Shown here in pieces: positions 41,918-50,513 of a stretch of 64,000 nucleotides of DNA; positions within the stretch are counted from its first letter, which is position 1; every line of letters begins with the position of its first letter. The position numbers were made by a program, and so were the translations under genes. This stretch comes from RYN-111 sp963760125 (GTDB taxonomy: Bacteria > Actinomycetota > Actinomycetes > Mycobacteriales > SCTD01): NCBI GenBank assembly GCA_963760125.1, contig CAVXBV010000009.1, positions 68,754 through 132,753 of the forward strand, read 5' to 3'. The notes beneath the pieces are model-generated. The model saw nothing but the letters and a program-made list of their open reading frames with translations. It did no database searches and had not been told where the DNA came from.

Positions 41918-41984
41918 GGCCGGAGCTCCCGGCAGGCGCGCGCGGACAGGCGTGAGGTCATGGGTCCAACGTAACCCGGCCACC

Positions 41985-43060
41985 ATGGGGGAACCTGTGC
42001 GTGTGGTCCGCTTCCGGCGAACATCCGCCGCCCCCGGCGTCGTTGCCGTCACGGGCGCCGCGACCGGACTCGGCCGAGCCCTCCTGGAGCGGCTGGCCTC
42101 CCTCGAGGACCTCGACGCGCTCATCGGCATCGACCCCGTTCCGGGTCGGCTGGACGGCGTCCTCTGGCGTGCCCTCGACGTCCGCGACCCGCTGCTCGCC
42201 TCCCGCCTGACCGGTGTTTCGGTCGTGGTGCACCTCGCGACGTCGTACGACGCGAGCCTGCCCGCGTCGTCCCGGCGCGCGCTCAACGTCCGCGGGACCG
42301 CCAACGTCCTGGATGCGGCGCGTGAGGTCGGCGCCGCTCGGGTCGTGCTCGTGCACCGGCTCCGAGGTGTACGGCGCCCACCCCGCCGAGACGCCTGCCG
42401 CTGCCCGACGGCGCGCCGCTGCTGGCCGACCCGGAGGCCGGACAGCCTGCTCGCCGACCTGACCGAGGTCGAGCGCCTGGCCGATCACGCGCGACGGACC
42501 GGGCTGGACGTGACCGTCCTGCGTCCCGCCTCCCTCGTGGGCCTGCCCCCGGCGTACGACGCGGGGCTGCTGCGCCACCTCGCCGGGCCGCGGCTGCTCG
42601 CGGTCCACGGAACCGAGCCGCTGTGGCAGGTGTGCCACGTCGAGGACCTGGTCACCGCGCTGGAGCTGGCCGCGCGGGGGCGGATCAGCGGGTCGTTCGC
42701 GGTGGCCAGCGCAGGGGGCGCTGGACCAGACGGCGGTGGAGGCGCTGGCCGGCCGGCGACGGCTCGAGCTGCCGGCCGCGGTGGCGCGTCTCGACCGCCC
42801 AGCGCCTGCAGCGCGCGGCGTGACGACGTCCTCGGCGCGCGAGCTCGACCACCTGCTCGCCCCGCTCGTCGTCGCGGCGGACGGGCTGCGCGCGGCCGGC
42901 TGGGCGCCGACCTGGACCAACGAGCGGGCGCTGCAGGCGCACGTGCTGGCCCGCTCCGGTGAGCCCGCGCGGGACGGCGTACACCGCCGCCGGGGCGACC
43001 GTCGCCCTGCTCGGCACCGCGGCGCTGGTCCGCGAGGCCCGGCGGCGTCGACGGCGCTGA
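41985..43060 (+). pseudogene. NAD-dependent epimerase/dehydratase-type SDR, multiply frameshifted
   Basis: Begins at ATG 41985 with GVVAVTGAATGLGRALLERL (TGxxxGxG), VVVHLATSYD and NVRGTANVLDAAREVGAARV, an atypical/extended SDR. The frame then changes near 42354 (extra C before ACCGGCTCCGAGGTGTAC, the TGSEVYG active-site Tyr region), near 42407 and near 42450. It returns for RTGLDVTVLRPASLVG and VCHVEDLVTALEL, and changes again near 42718, 42790 and 42978. The readable C terminus ends LVREARRRRRR at TGA 43058-43060. Each segment is well conserved, so dense sequencing error is as likely as decay. Leaderless-type promoter TAACCC seven bases before ATG. Confidence 0.7.
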
Positions 43061-43069
43061 GGTCCGCTC

Positions 43070-43082
43070 TACGCTGAGCGGG
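43070..43082 (+). promoter_or_regulatory. Leaderless-type -10 box (TACGCT) for moaE
   Basis: TACGCT 43070-43075, six bases, GTG 43082. Confidence 0.5.
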
Positions 43083-43492
43083 TGCTGGTCGAGATCCGTG
43101 ACGCGCCGTTCGAGGTCCAGGAGGTCCTGGACGCCGTCGCCGACCCGGCCGCCGGGGGCGTGGTGTCGTTCACCGGCCTCGTCCGGGCGACCGACGGTGG
43201 CCGCGAGGTGACGGCGCTTGAGTACTCCGCGCACCCCTCGGCGCTGGCGGCGATGGAGGCCGTGGTCGCGACGGTCGTCGCCGACTGCGGGCTGGTCCGC
43301 GCTGCGGCGCTGCACCGGGTGGGTCTGCTGGAGGTGGGTGAGGTGGCCGTCGTCGTCGCCGCCTCGGCGGGCCACCGCGACGCGGCGTTCGCCGGCGCCC
43401 GTCGCCTCATCGACGATCTGAAGGCGCAGGTGCCGATCTGGAAGCACCAGGTGTTCGCCGACGGGAGCGAGGAGTGGGTAGGAACACCCTGA
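43082..43492 (+). CDS. moaE: Molybdopterin synthase catalytic subunit MoaE
   Basis: 136 residues with the MoaE blocks: VVSFTGLVRATDGGREVTALEYSAH, HRVGLLEVGEVAVVVAASAGHRDAAF and LKAQVPIWKHQVFADGSEEWV (catalytic Lys-x-x-Trp-Lys region). With MoaD it inserts sulfur into precursor Z to form molybdopterin. No other molybdenum cofactor gene is in the window. Intact, although it sits between two frame-broken genes. Confidence 0.95.
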   Translation: MLVEIRDAPFEVQEVLDAVADPAAGGVVSFTGLVRATDGGREVTALEYSAHPSALAAMEAVVATVVADCGLVRAAALHRVGLLEVGEVAVVVAASAGHRDAAFAGARRLIDDLKAQVPIWKHQVFADGSEEWVGTP

Positions 43493-43568
43493 GAGGTCCT
43501 TTTCGTGACGGCCTCGCGGGGCTACGCTGAGGGTGTCTCGGCCCTCCGAAACCTCTGGACCGCTCTTC

Positions 43569-43778
43569 ATGCCCGCTTGGATCCTCTGGCTCAGCCCGGT
43601 GATCGTCTCGCCGATGCTCGCCATCGCGTGGATGTCCTACGCCGCACGGCCCCGTGGGCCGATCGCCGCGATGGAGACGGTCGAGCAGTACGACCGTTTC
43701 CGGGCCGCCATCACGACGCCTGTCGTGATCCCCGAGTCGCGTCCCCGCCCCCGCCACCAGGCCCGCGTACACCGCTGA
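43569..43778 (+). CDS. Small one-helix membrane protein
   Basis: 69 residues: MPAWILWLSPVIVSPMLAIA forms a membrane helix, followed by AARPRGPIAAMETVEQYDRF and a basic tail. A TACGCT -10-like hexamer lies at 43523-43528, so the transcript would start near 43535 with a short leader; ATG 43569 is preferred over GTG 43533. This small-protein type is seen in actinobacteria near moaE and PDZ protease genes; function unknown. Confidence 0.6.
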   Translation: MPAWILWLSPVIVSPMLAIAWMSYAARPRGPIAAMETVEQYDRFRAAITTPVVIPESRPRPRHQARVHR

Positions 43779-43850
43779 CCCACCGGCACCTGGCCGCACC
43801 TCCCAGCGGGGCCGGCCGGTCCCTGTCCGCGCGTGCGGGCGGCCGCGAGG

Positions 43851-43898
43851 GCATGTGCGAGTTCGCCGCGGTCCTGACCGGTCCGAACTCGCACATGC
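43851..43898. repeat. 14-base perfect inverted repeat
   Basis: GCATGTGCGAGTTC (43851-43864) and GAACTCGCACATGC (43885-43898) around a 20-base loop that contains GACCGGTC. Lies between convergent genes. Could be a terminator or a dispersed intergenic palindrome. Confidence 0.6.
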
Positions 43899-43996
43899 AG
43901 CGGGCCGCGGCGTTCAGCCCGAGGGAGCGACAACGTGGGGATCCCGACTCAAGCGCTCAGTCAGCGAACGGGGACAGCTCTACCCCTCGGTAGAGG

Positions 43997-45345
43997 TCAG
44001 GACCCGATGAGCACCGGCAGCGGAGCCCAGACGCAGATGCCCTGACGCGACGGGTGCTCCTCGGTGATCACGCAGACGTACCGGTTGTTGAGCGGCACGG
44101 GCGGGTCGGCCAGGGCTGAGGTGGTCATTCCCCCGACGATGACGGCGAGGACGGTGGCGGCGAGTGACGGCTCACGGGGTGGCTCCTGCGGTGGCACGAG
44201 CGTCGGCACGGCAGAGCAGCTCGAGGTCGCCTCGTCGACGTCGTGGCGCTCGCCGACTGGCAGGCGTCGACGGGCTCGACGCGGCTGAGCGCGGAGTGAC
44301 GATCCGTTCCGGGCGTCCGGCGTCGGAGGTTGCCAGTGCGACGACCCGCACGCGGCTTCGGTGAGCCCGTCGAGGACTGTCCCGACGGCAGGTCGCGGTA
44401 CGGCGTGCGTCTGCGCTGCGCCGCCTGCCGACGGGCGCGCTGCCGGCGGGGCGCTGCCAGCGTCGGCCGGTGGTGGCGGCGGCTGCGGTGGTCGGACGCC
44501 GGCGATCGCGTGGACGTCGGCGATCGCGAGCCGCGGACGACCAGCTGGACTGACGACGGCCTGGGCCGGCGCGAAGGTCTGCGCGGGCGCGCCGCCGCCG
44601 AGGCCGAACGGGCGCGACGAGCAGCCCGCCGAGGGCCGTCGACGCCGATCGTGGCCGAGGGCAGCGGGGGCGGTCACGCGGCCCACGGCGGAGCGCAGCC
44701 GGTCGGCCCAGCCGAGGCCGGCGACCCACGGCGCGAGGACCGCGAGGCCCGCCGACGGGCAGGGTGCCGCCGCGCGGCGCGTACTCCTTGCGCAGGGCCT
44801 TGCGGGCCCGGGTGAGCACGGAGCGCACGGCCGGCTCGGTCATGCTGAAGCGGGCGCACAGCTCCTCGTAGCGACTGGCCCTCGACCTCGCGGGCCCACA
44901 GCAGCGCGGCCTGGCGGGCGGGCATCGCGTCGAGGGCGTCGAGCGCGGTGCGGGCCTCGTCGCGGGCCACCACGACGTCGGCGGTGTCGCGGCCGCCGCG
45001 GCTTGCCCTCGGGGACGTCGGCCATGGTGGTCGAGCGGCCGCGCACGCGCAGCCGGTCGATGACCAGCCGCCCGGTCACGACGGTCGTCCAGGCGCTCAG
45101 GTCGTCCTCGGTCGCGAGCTGGTCGCGGTGGGAGTAGGCCCGCAGCAGCGCCTCCTGGACGAGCTCCTCGGCCTCGTGGCGGTCGCCGAGCCGGCGGATG
45201 GCGTAGCGGTGCAGCCGCGGGCGGACCCGGCGCACGGCATCGTCGAAGTCGAGCGGCTCCGCGGGCCACCAGGCGCAGCGCCGGGCCGGCGGGCAACGAG
45301 GCTGCTCGGGTTGCGCCGTAGGGGCAGGTCGTGGGCAGTCGACAC
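43997..45345 (-). pseudogene. Sigma-70 family (ECF-like) sigma factor with long membrane C-terminal extension, frameshifted
   Basis: GTG 45345 has AGAGG 8 bases upstream. Region 2 reads RLHRYAIRRLGDRHEAEELV then QEALLRAYSHRDQL; region 4 reads YEELCARFSMTEPAVRSVL then TRARKALRKEY. An extension of about 250 residues follows: a Pro-rich section and, near the end, a helix LAATVLAVIVGGMTTSAL and PSRQGICVWAPLPVLIG to the stop at 43997. The pieces lie in different frames, with shifts near 45265, 45000, 44873 and 44752. ECF groups with C-terminal transmembrane extensions are known; here the extension would face outside the cell. Whether the shifts are real is unclear. Confidence 0.65.
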
Positions 45346-45461
45346 TGGGGGACCTCTTCCGTCGGGGGCTGGGGGGCCCGACATCGAATGCAACGGAGGG
45401 AGGGGACGAACCTCGCGGGGTCGGGGCGAGAATCTTTTGCGTGAGAGGAGCTCGCGCGGGT

Positions 45462-45500
45462 CAAGTGTCCCGAACAGTCGACAGAGTGTGGCAAGTGTCC
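45462..45500 (-). repeat. Direct repeat CAAGTGTCC, 30 bases apart, upstream of the sigma gene
   Basis: Copies at 45462-45470 and 45492-45500, three helical turns apart, in the 273-base gap between the sigma gene and the divergent small gene. Possible activator sites or ECF promoter elements (GGACACTTG on the minus strand). Confidence 0.3.
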
Positions 45501-45618
45501 TGCCAGGCGCTGTGACGCTCAAGACACCTGCTTCAACGTGCCGACACGACAAAGGTCACGGCCTGTCCGCCACGACCTCAACCCGGCCATCACGAGCCCA
45601 CCGTCCGAGGAGCCCCTC

Positions 45619-46022
45619 ATGGAGCACGTCGTCTTCTTCCCCGCCCACGACGGGTCGCCGGCCTTCCGCCGGCTGCCCTCCCTGGAGGAGGCGGTGCGCC
45701 TGGTCGAGCACCTGCGCAACGTGGAGGGCGTCAGCGAGGTCAGCTGCCACGCGCTGACCGAGGTCCCGCTGGCCTTCAAGGCGTACTACAGGTCGAGGTG
45801 CCCGGCGCCGCGCCGCAGCCCGAGGCGGCCCCGCAGCACGCGCTCGTCGCGGTCCCGGACCAGCCCGTGGAGCAGGCCCCCGCGGTCGAGGCGGTCGGCC
45901 CGGAGGAGGTCGCGGAGGCCGTCACGGTCGTCCCCGATGCCGCCGTTCCCGTGCTCGCCGGCAGCAACGGCCACGCGCCGGCGTCCACCGGTCCGTCCAG
46001 CCTGGGCTTCTTCTCCCGCTGA
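45619..46022 (+). pseudogene. Unknown small protein, one frameshift
   Basis: ATG 45619 with GAGGAG upstream. First ~57 residues MEHVVFFPAHDGSPAFRRLP...EEAVRLVEHLRNVEGVSEV form an alpha/beta unit. The frame breaks at 45790 (tactacagg, one A missing before GGTCGAGGTGCCC) and continues with VEVPGAAPQPEAAPQHALVA, an acidic Ala/Val/Pro-rich tail ending STGPSSLGFFSR at 46022. With one base restored the protein would be about 134 residues. No family recognised. Divergent from the sigma gene. Confidence 0.6.
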
Positions 46023-46069
46023 CTCCCGCGGGGCCCGGTTCGTCCCGAGCCGTCCCGGCGTACGGCGGT

Positions 46070-46082
46070 TAGGCTCATGCAG
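46070..46082 (+). promoter_or_regulatory. Leaderless-type -10 box (TAGGCT) for the S16 protease
   Basis: TAGGCT 46070-46075, six bases, GTG 46082. Confidence 0.5.
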
Positions 46083-47110
46083 TGACCCGCCGCGCTCTGA
46101 CCCTCGTCACGGGGGTCCTGGTCGCTGTGGCGCTCACGGTGGCCGCGGCGAGTTCCACTGTCCCGTACGTCGCGCTGTCGCCGGGTCCGGCGATCAACAC
46201 CCTGGGCTCCAGCGGTGGCCAGGACGTGCTGTCGATCACCGGCGCGAAGACCTTCCCCACGGACGGCTCGCTGGCCCTCACCACGGTGAGCGTGCGCGAC
46301 GAGCTCACGCTGTTCGAGGCCCTGAAGGGCTGGGTGTCACGCCGGCAGGCCGTGATCCCGAGGGAGATCCTCTTCCCGCCCGACCAGTCGGCCGAGCAGC
46401 GCCAGCAGGCGAACGTCCAGGAGATGCAGCAGTCGCAGGACGACGCCACGACCGCCGCGCTCCGCCAGCTCGGCTACGCCGAGACCAAGCGTGTTGTCGT
46501 CAGCACCATCACCAACGGGACCCCGGCGGACGGCAAGCTCAAGACCGGGGACGTCCTGCGCAGCGTCGACGGCACCGCCGTGACGGATGCCAACTCCGTC
46601 GGCGCGCTGGTGCGCAAGCACAGCCCAGGGGAGCCGGTCATGCTGGGCGTGCTCCGTGACGACAAGCCGTTGGTCGTCACCATCACCACGGCCGGATCGA
46701 CCGACACCCCGGTGCGCGCCATCATCGGCATCACGCCCGCCGAGTCCTCGAGCTTCGCGGTCAAGGTCGACATCCGCCTCAAGGACATCGGTGGGCCGAG
46801 CGCCGGACTCATGTTCGCGCTCGGGATCATCGACAAGCTCGGCCCGGAGTCGCTGACCGGCGGCCGCAGCATCGCCGGCACGGGCGAGATCACCGCGGAC
46901 GGCAAGGTCGGGCCCATCGGCGGCATCGCCGAGAAGATGATCGGTGCGCGCGACAAGGGCGCGACCGTGTTCTTGTCGCCGGCCGCGAACTGCGCCGAGG
47001 CCAAGAGCACCAAGCCCTCCGGTATCACGCTGATCCGGGTCGACACCCTCAGCACAGCGCTCGAAGCCCTCAAGGCGCTCGAGACCGGCGGCACGCCGTC
47101 CCCCTGCTGA
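46082..47110 (+). CDS. YlbL-like PDZ and Lon-type (S16) membrane protease
   Basis: 342 residues. N-terminal membrane helix (LVTGVLVAVALTVAAASS), an extracytoplasmic PDZ domain around TNGTPADGKLKTGDVLRSV, and a C-terminal Lon protease domain with catalytic Ser in GGPSAGLMFAL (about 240) and Lys in GGIAEKMIGA (about 284). Homologous in layout to Rv3194c and Bacillus YlbL. Acts outside the cytoplasmic membrane, probably in regulated proteolysis. Conserved in the UPF0182 neighbourhood. Confidence 0.92.
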   Translation: MTRRALTLVTGVLVAVALTVAAASSTVPYVALSPGPAINTLGSSGGQDVLSITGAKTFPTDGSLALTTVSVRDELTLFEALKGWVSRRQAVIPREILFPPDQSAEQRQQANVQEMQQSQDDATTAALRQLGYAETKRVVVSTITNGTPADGKLKTGDVLRSVDGTAVTDANSVGALVRKHSPGEPVMLGVLRDDKPLVVTITTAGSTDTPVRAIIGITPAESSSFAVKVDIRLKDIGGPSAGLMFALGIIDKLGPESLTGGRSIAGTGEITADGKVGPIGGIAEKMIGARDKGATVFLSPAANCAEAKSTKPSGITLIRVDTLSTALEALKALETGGTPSPC

Positions 47111-47193
47111 GCACCACCGCGCAGACGGCCGGACCAGCAGGCCGTCCTGAGCGCCGGCCGCTGACTTCCCCCCGCACCCGGGCGCCCCGCTCC

Positions 47194-47207
47194 TAGACTC
47201 CGCCCCA
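47194..47207 (+). promoter_or_regulatory. Leaderless-type -10 box (TAGACT)
   Basis: TAGACT 47194-47199, seven bases, ATG 47207. Confidence 0.5.
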
Positions 47208-49942
47208 TGGAGCCCGGAGTCCCCTTCGCGCTCCTCGGTGCCGTCCAGCTCCTGCTGGTGGCCGCCTGCGTGGCGCTCGCCGGCGCCGCCGTCCTGCGCC
47301 GCACCGTCTCGTCAGCCGTCGTCGCCGTGGGCGCCGTGGTGCTGGCCGCGGTGGAGGTCCGCACCGCCCTCGAGCTCGGCCAGCTGTCCTCCGACGGCTT
47401 GGCCCTCGGGCGCGCCGCCGCCCTGCTGCTCCTCGCCACGGGCCTGGCGGCCGGGGGGCTGCCCGCCCGGGCGTACGGCATCGTCGTCCCGCTCGGTGCC
47501 GCCACCAGCGCGGCCCTGTTCTCGGCCGGCGCGGCCGCGGCCGCGGCGGTCGCTGCTTTCCTCGGCCTGCGCGGCCGTACCGGCGCGCTCCTGGCCGCCG
47601 GCTTCGCGGCGTTGGCCGCCGGGAGCGCCCTGACAGCCGGCGACCTGACGCCGGCGCGCGCGGCGCTGGTGCTGTCCCTGCGCGGTGCCGGCGCCCTGCT
47701 GCTGCTCGCCGGTCTGGTCGTCCTCGCGCAGGCCAGCCTGCTGTCCAAGGTCGTTGCCGCGATCCTGGCCGGCGTCCTGACGATGGCCGTCGCGGCGGTA
47801 GGTGTCGTCGGCAACGTCGTCGTGTCCTCCTACGACCGGCAGACCCGCGAGATCGTCGAGCAGGCCGCCGACGGCCGCGACCTCGCCCTGGACGCGCTCG
47901 GCCGCCAGGTCGCAGGGGACGCCGTGCTGTTCGACACCGTCTGCGTCCAGGGCGCCCGCGCCTGTGCCGCGACCGTGCCCGTGGTACGCAGCAACGACCG
48001 TGACGACTTCGTGGTCGCCGTCCCCCGGACCGGCAACCCCGAGTCGTACGGCGGACGGGCCCCGTTGACGCCCGCCGAGCTGCTGGGCCTGCGCCGACTG
48101 CCTGCCGTGCAGGCCGTCCTCACCGGCCAGGGCGCCGACCGCGTGGACTCCCTGTTCAGCATCGTGCGGCTGGCCGGGTCCCCGCCGGGGCTCGCCGTGG
48201 TGGGGGTCGGCGCGAGTGACACGCGGCCGCGGGTCAGCGGTCCGCAGTCGCCGCCGGAGCGCGTGATGGTCTACGGGCGGCGGCTCGACACCGACTACGC
48301 CCGCAGCGACGTCGACACCGGCGGGTTCGGCCTCACCCTGCTCACCGGGGACCCGCTCCAGGTCGTCGGGACCAACCGCTCGGCCAACGCGGCGACCCAG
48401 ATCAAGGACCTCGTGGCGCGCAACGGCGCGGCGACGGGCCTGGCCGACGGGGGGCTCACGATCGGCTCGCAGGGGGTCGCCCCGACGGCACGGGTGCTGG
48501 CGCTCGACGACTACCGGGGCGACCAGGTCGGGCTGCTCGTCGTCAGCCGCGACCCCGGCCCGGCGCTCAAGACCGAGCGCGATGCGCTGCGGCTGCTGTT
48601 CGCCACCGCCGTGCTCGCGCTGCTCCTGGTGGCCGCCGCCGCGCTGGTCCTCGGCCGCCGCACCGTCGAGCCGGTGCGCCGGCTGACCCTGGCCGCCGAA
48701 CGCGTCGCCGCCGGGGACCTGACCGCCTCGACGGAGGTCCGCGGCCGTGACGAGGTCGGCACGCTGGCCCGGACCTTCGACGGCATGACCACCTCGCTGG
48801 CCACCCTCACCGGGGACCTGCGTGCCACCTCGGTCCGGCTGGCGACCGTGCTCGCCTCGATGTCCGACGGCTTGCTCGCCACCGACGGCGACCGGGTCGT
48901 GACCAGCGCCAACCGGGCCGCTCTCGACCTGCTCGGCCTCGAGGAGCCCGACGTCCTGGGCGAGCGCCTGCAGGTGGTGGCCGACCTCCGCACCGAGGAC
49001 GGCGCACCGCTGGTCCTGACGCCGAGCCCCCGCGACGACGCGGCGCTCGTGCACCGGCCGGACCGGACGACCGTGCCGGTGCGCGTCGCCGTGTCCTCCC
49101 TGCAGGACACGAGCGGGCTCGTCGTCGTCCTGCGCGACACGACGCGCGAGCGCGAGGTCGAGCGGATGAAGACCGAGTTCCTGTCCAACGTCAGCCACGA
49201 GCTGCGCACGCCGCTGACCCCTATCCGGGGGTACGCCGACATCCTCGTCGCCAAGACCGGGCTCGCCCCCGAGATGGTCACGAAGTTCGCCACGGTCATC
49301 CGCGACGAGGCCCTGAAGATGAACCGCGTGGTCGACCTGCTCGTTGACGTCGCCGCCCTGGAGGCCGGCCGCGTTTCTGCGTCCCCCCGGCCGGTGCCTG
49401 TCCGCGAGCTGCTCGACGCGCGCCTCGCAGCGTGGGGGACCAGGTCGCCGACGCGCCAGAAGGACCTGAAGCGGCGGGTGGCCTCGGGCCTTCCTCAGGT
49501 GCTGGTGGACCCGACGTGGCTCGGGAAGGCGCTCGACGAGTTCGTCGACAACGCCGTGAAGTACACCCCGGTCGGTACGCCGATCACCCTGACCGCGGCG
49601 TGGTCGCCCGACGGCACCCGCGTGCGCGTCGCGGTGAAGGACGCCGGCCCGGGGATCGCCGAGCAGGACCAGGAGGCGCTGTTCACGTCGTTCGAGCAGG
49701 TCGACGGCTCCGCCACCCGGCACGTCGGGGGACTCGGGCTCGGGCTGTCGTTCGTCCGGCGGCTGGCCGAGGACGCCGGCTACCCGCTGAGCGTCACGTC
49801 GCGCCCGGGCAAGGGCGCGGAGTTCGCGCTCGACCTGCCCGTCGCCGACGAGCCGGCCCCCGGCGCGCCGCAAGCGCTGACTACGCGTCCAGCGTGGCCA
49901 GCAGGGCCTCGGCGAGACCGGGGACCAGGTCGGGGCCCGTGA
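47207..49942 (+). CDS. Membrane sensor histidine kinase with HAMP and PAS
   Basis: 911 residues. About six N-terminal helices (1-200), a long extracytoplasmic sensor region (about 205-455), a further helix, HAMP (RRTVEPVRRLTLAAERVAAG), a PAS-like domain, HisKA (FLSNVSHELRTPLTPIRGY) and HATPase (DEFVDNAVKYTP, DAGPGIAE, GGLGLGLSF). The partner response regulator is not adjacent. The N-terminal multi-helix segment ahead of a single large sensor loop is less common. Its last ~62 bases overlap the convergent PPA1309 gene. Confidence 0.88.
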   Translation: MEPGVPFALLGAVQLLLVAACVALAGAAVLRRTVSSAVVAVGAVVLAAVEVRTALELGQLSSDGLALGRAAALLLLATGLAAGGLPARAYGIVVPLGAATSAALFSAGAAAAAAVAAFLGLRGRTGALLAAGFAALAAGSALTAGDLTPARAALVLSLRGAGALLLLAGLVVLAQASLLSKVVAAILAGVLTMAVAAVGVVGNVVVSSYDRQTREIVEQAADGRDLALDALGRQVAGDAVLFDTVCVQGARACAATVPVVRSNDRDDFVVAVPRTGNPESYGGRAPLTPAELLGLRRLPAVQAVLTGQGADRVDSLFSIVRLAGSPPGLAVVGVGASDTRPRVSGPQSPPERVMVYGRRLDTDYARSDVDTGGFGLTLLTGDPLQVVGTNRSANAATQIKDLVARNGAATGLADGGLTIGSQGVAPTARVLALDDYRGDQVGLLVVSRDPGPALKTERDALRLLFATAVLALLLVAAAALVLGRRTVEPVRRLTLAAERVAAGDLTASTEVRGRDEVGTLARTFDGMTTSLATLTGDLRATSVRLATVLASMSDGLLATDGDRVVTSANRAALDLLGLEEPDVLGERLQVVADLRTEDGAPLVLTPSPRDDAALVHRPDRTTVPVRVAVSSLQDTSGLVVVLRDTTREREVERMKTEFLSNVSHELRTPLTPIRGYADILVAKTGLAPEMVTKFATVIRDEALKMNRVVDLLVDVAALEAGRVSASPRPVPVRELLDARLAAWGTRSPTRQKDLKRRVASGLPQVLVDPTWLGKALDEFVDNAVKYTPVGTPITLTAAWSPDGTRVRVAVKDAGPGIAEQDQEALFTSFEQVDGSATRHVGGLGLGLSFVRRLAEDAGYPLSVTSRPGKGAEFALDLPVADEPAPGAPQALTTRPAWPAGPRRDRGPGRGP

Positions 49943-50405
49943 CGCGCTCGTCCTGACCGCCCTCGGGACCGCGCAGCCGCAGGACCGCCTCCCGGCTGCC
50001 GTCCCGCAGGACGCCGACGGCCATGCGTACTTCGCGTCGGGCCGGGTGGGCGGCGGCGGCCGCGGCAGGGTCGTCGCTGCCCTCGATCTCTGCCTCGGCG
50101 GACGGCGGCAGGGTCAGCACCTCGTGCGCGAGCACCACCCCGAGCACCTCCGGTCCGAAGACGACGGAGGCGAGCTGCTCGTCCAGCGGGCCTTCGCCGA
50201 GGGGCTCCTGCGCGATCGGGGTGAGCGACCCGGGACGGGCCACCACCAGGCCCATGCTCTCGGCGAGCTGGGGCTCCGCGCGCAGCAGGTCCTCGGTGTC
50301 GACGAGGGCGAACAGCTGCGGCGGCTGGTCCCAGCCGGCCTCGGCGAGGTGGGTCTCGACCTCGCCGACGACCGACAGGAGAACGGGGGAGGAGGGGGCG
50401 CTCAT
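49881..50405 (-). CDS. PPA1309 family protein
   Basis: 174 residues from ATG 50405: MSAPSSPVLLSVVGEVETHL, QPPQLFALVDTEDLLRAEPQ, VVFGPEVLGVVLAHEVLTLPP, REVRMAVGVLRDGSREAVLR and a C-terminal GPDLVPGLAEALLATL. This is the pattern of the PPA1309 family, an uncharacterised actinobacterial cytosolic protein normally found beside UPF0182, as here (divergent, 108 bases apart). Confidence 0.85.
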   Translation of the reverse strand: MSAPSSPVLLSVVGEVETHLAEAGWDQPPQLFALVDTEDLLRAEPQLAESMGLVVARPGSLTPIAQEPLGEGPLDEQLASVVFGPEVLGVVLAHEVLTLPPSAEAEIEGSDDPAAAAAAHPARREVRMAVGVLRDGSREAVLRLRGPEGGQDERVTGPDLVPGLAEALLATLDA

Positions 50406-50513
50406 GGGCACCATCCTCGCGCACGCCGACGACGTGACGCGGCGCTCTGTGATTGGGTAGGGGGAGATACCCAGCACTTTCCGCTTTCACACGTCTGAGG
50501 TGAGCACGTCCCC

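Noticed and set aside
43997..44197. Separate 66-residue secreted protein starting at GTG 44197
   Set aside because: Its frame is continuous with upstream sequence that follows sigma-factor region 4, so it is better read as the end of the extended sigma factor.
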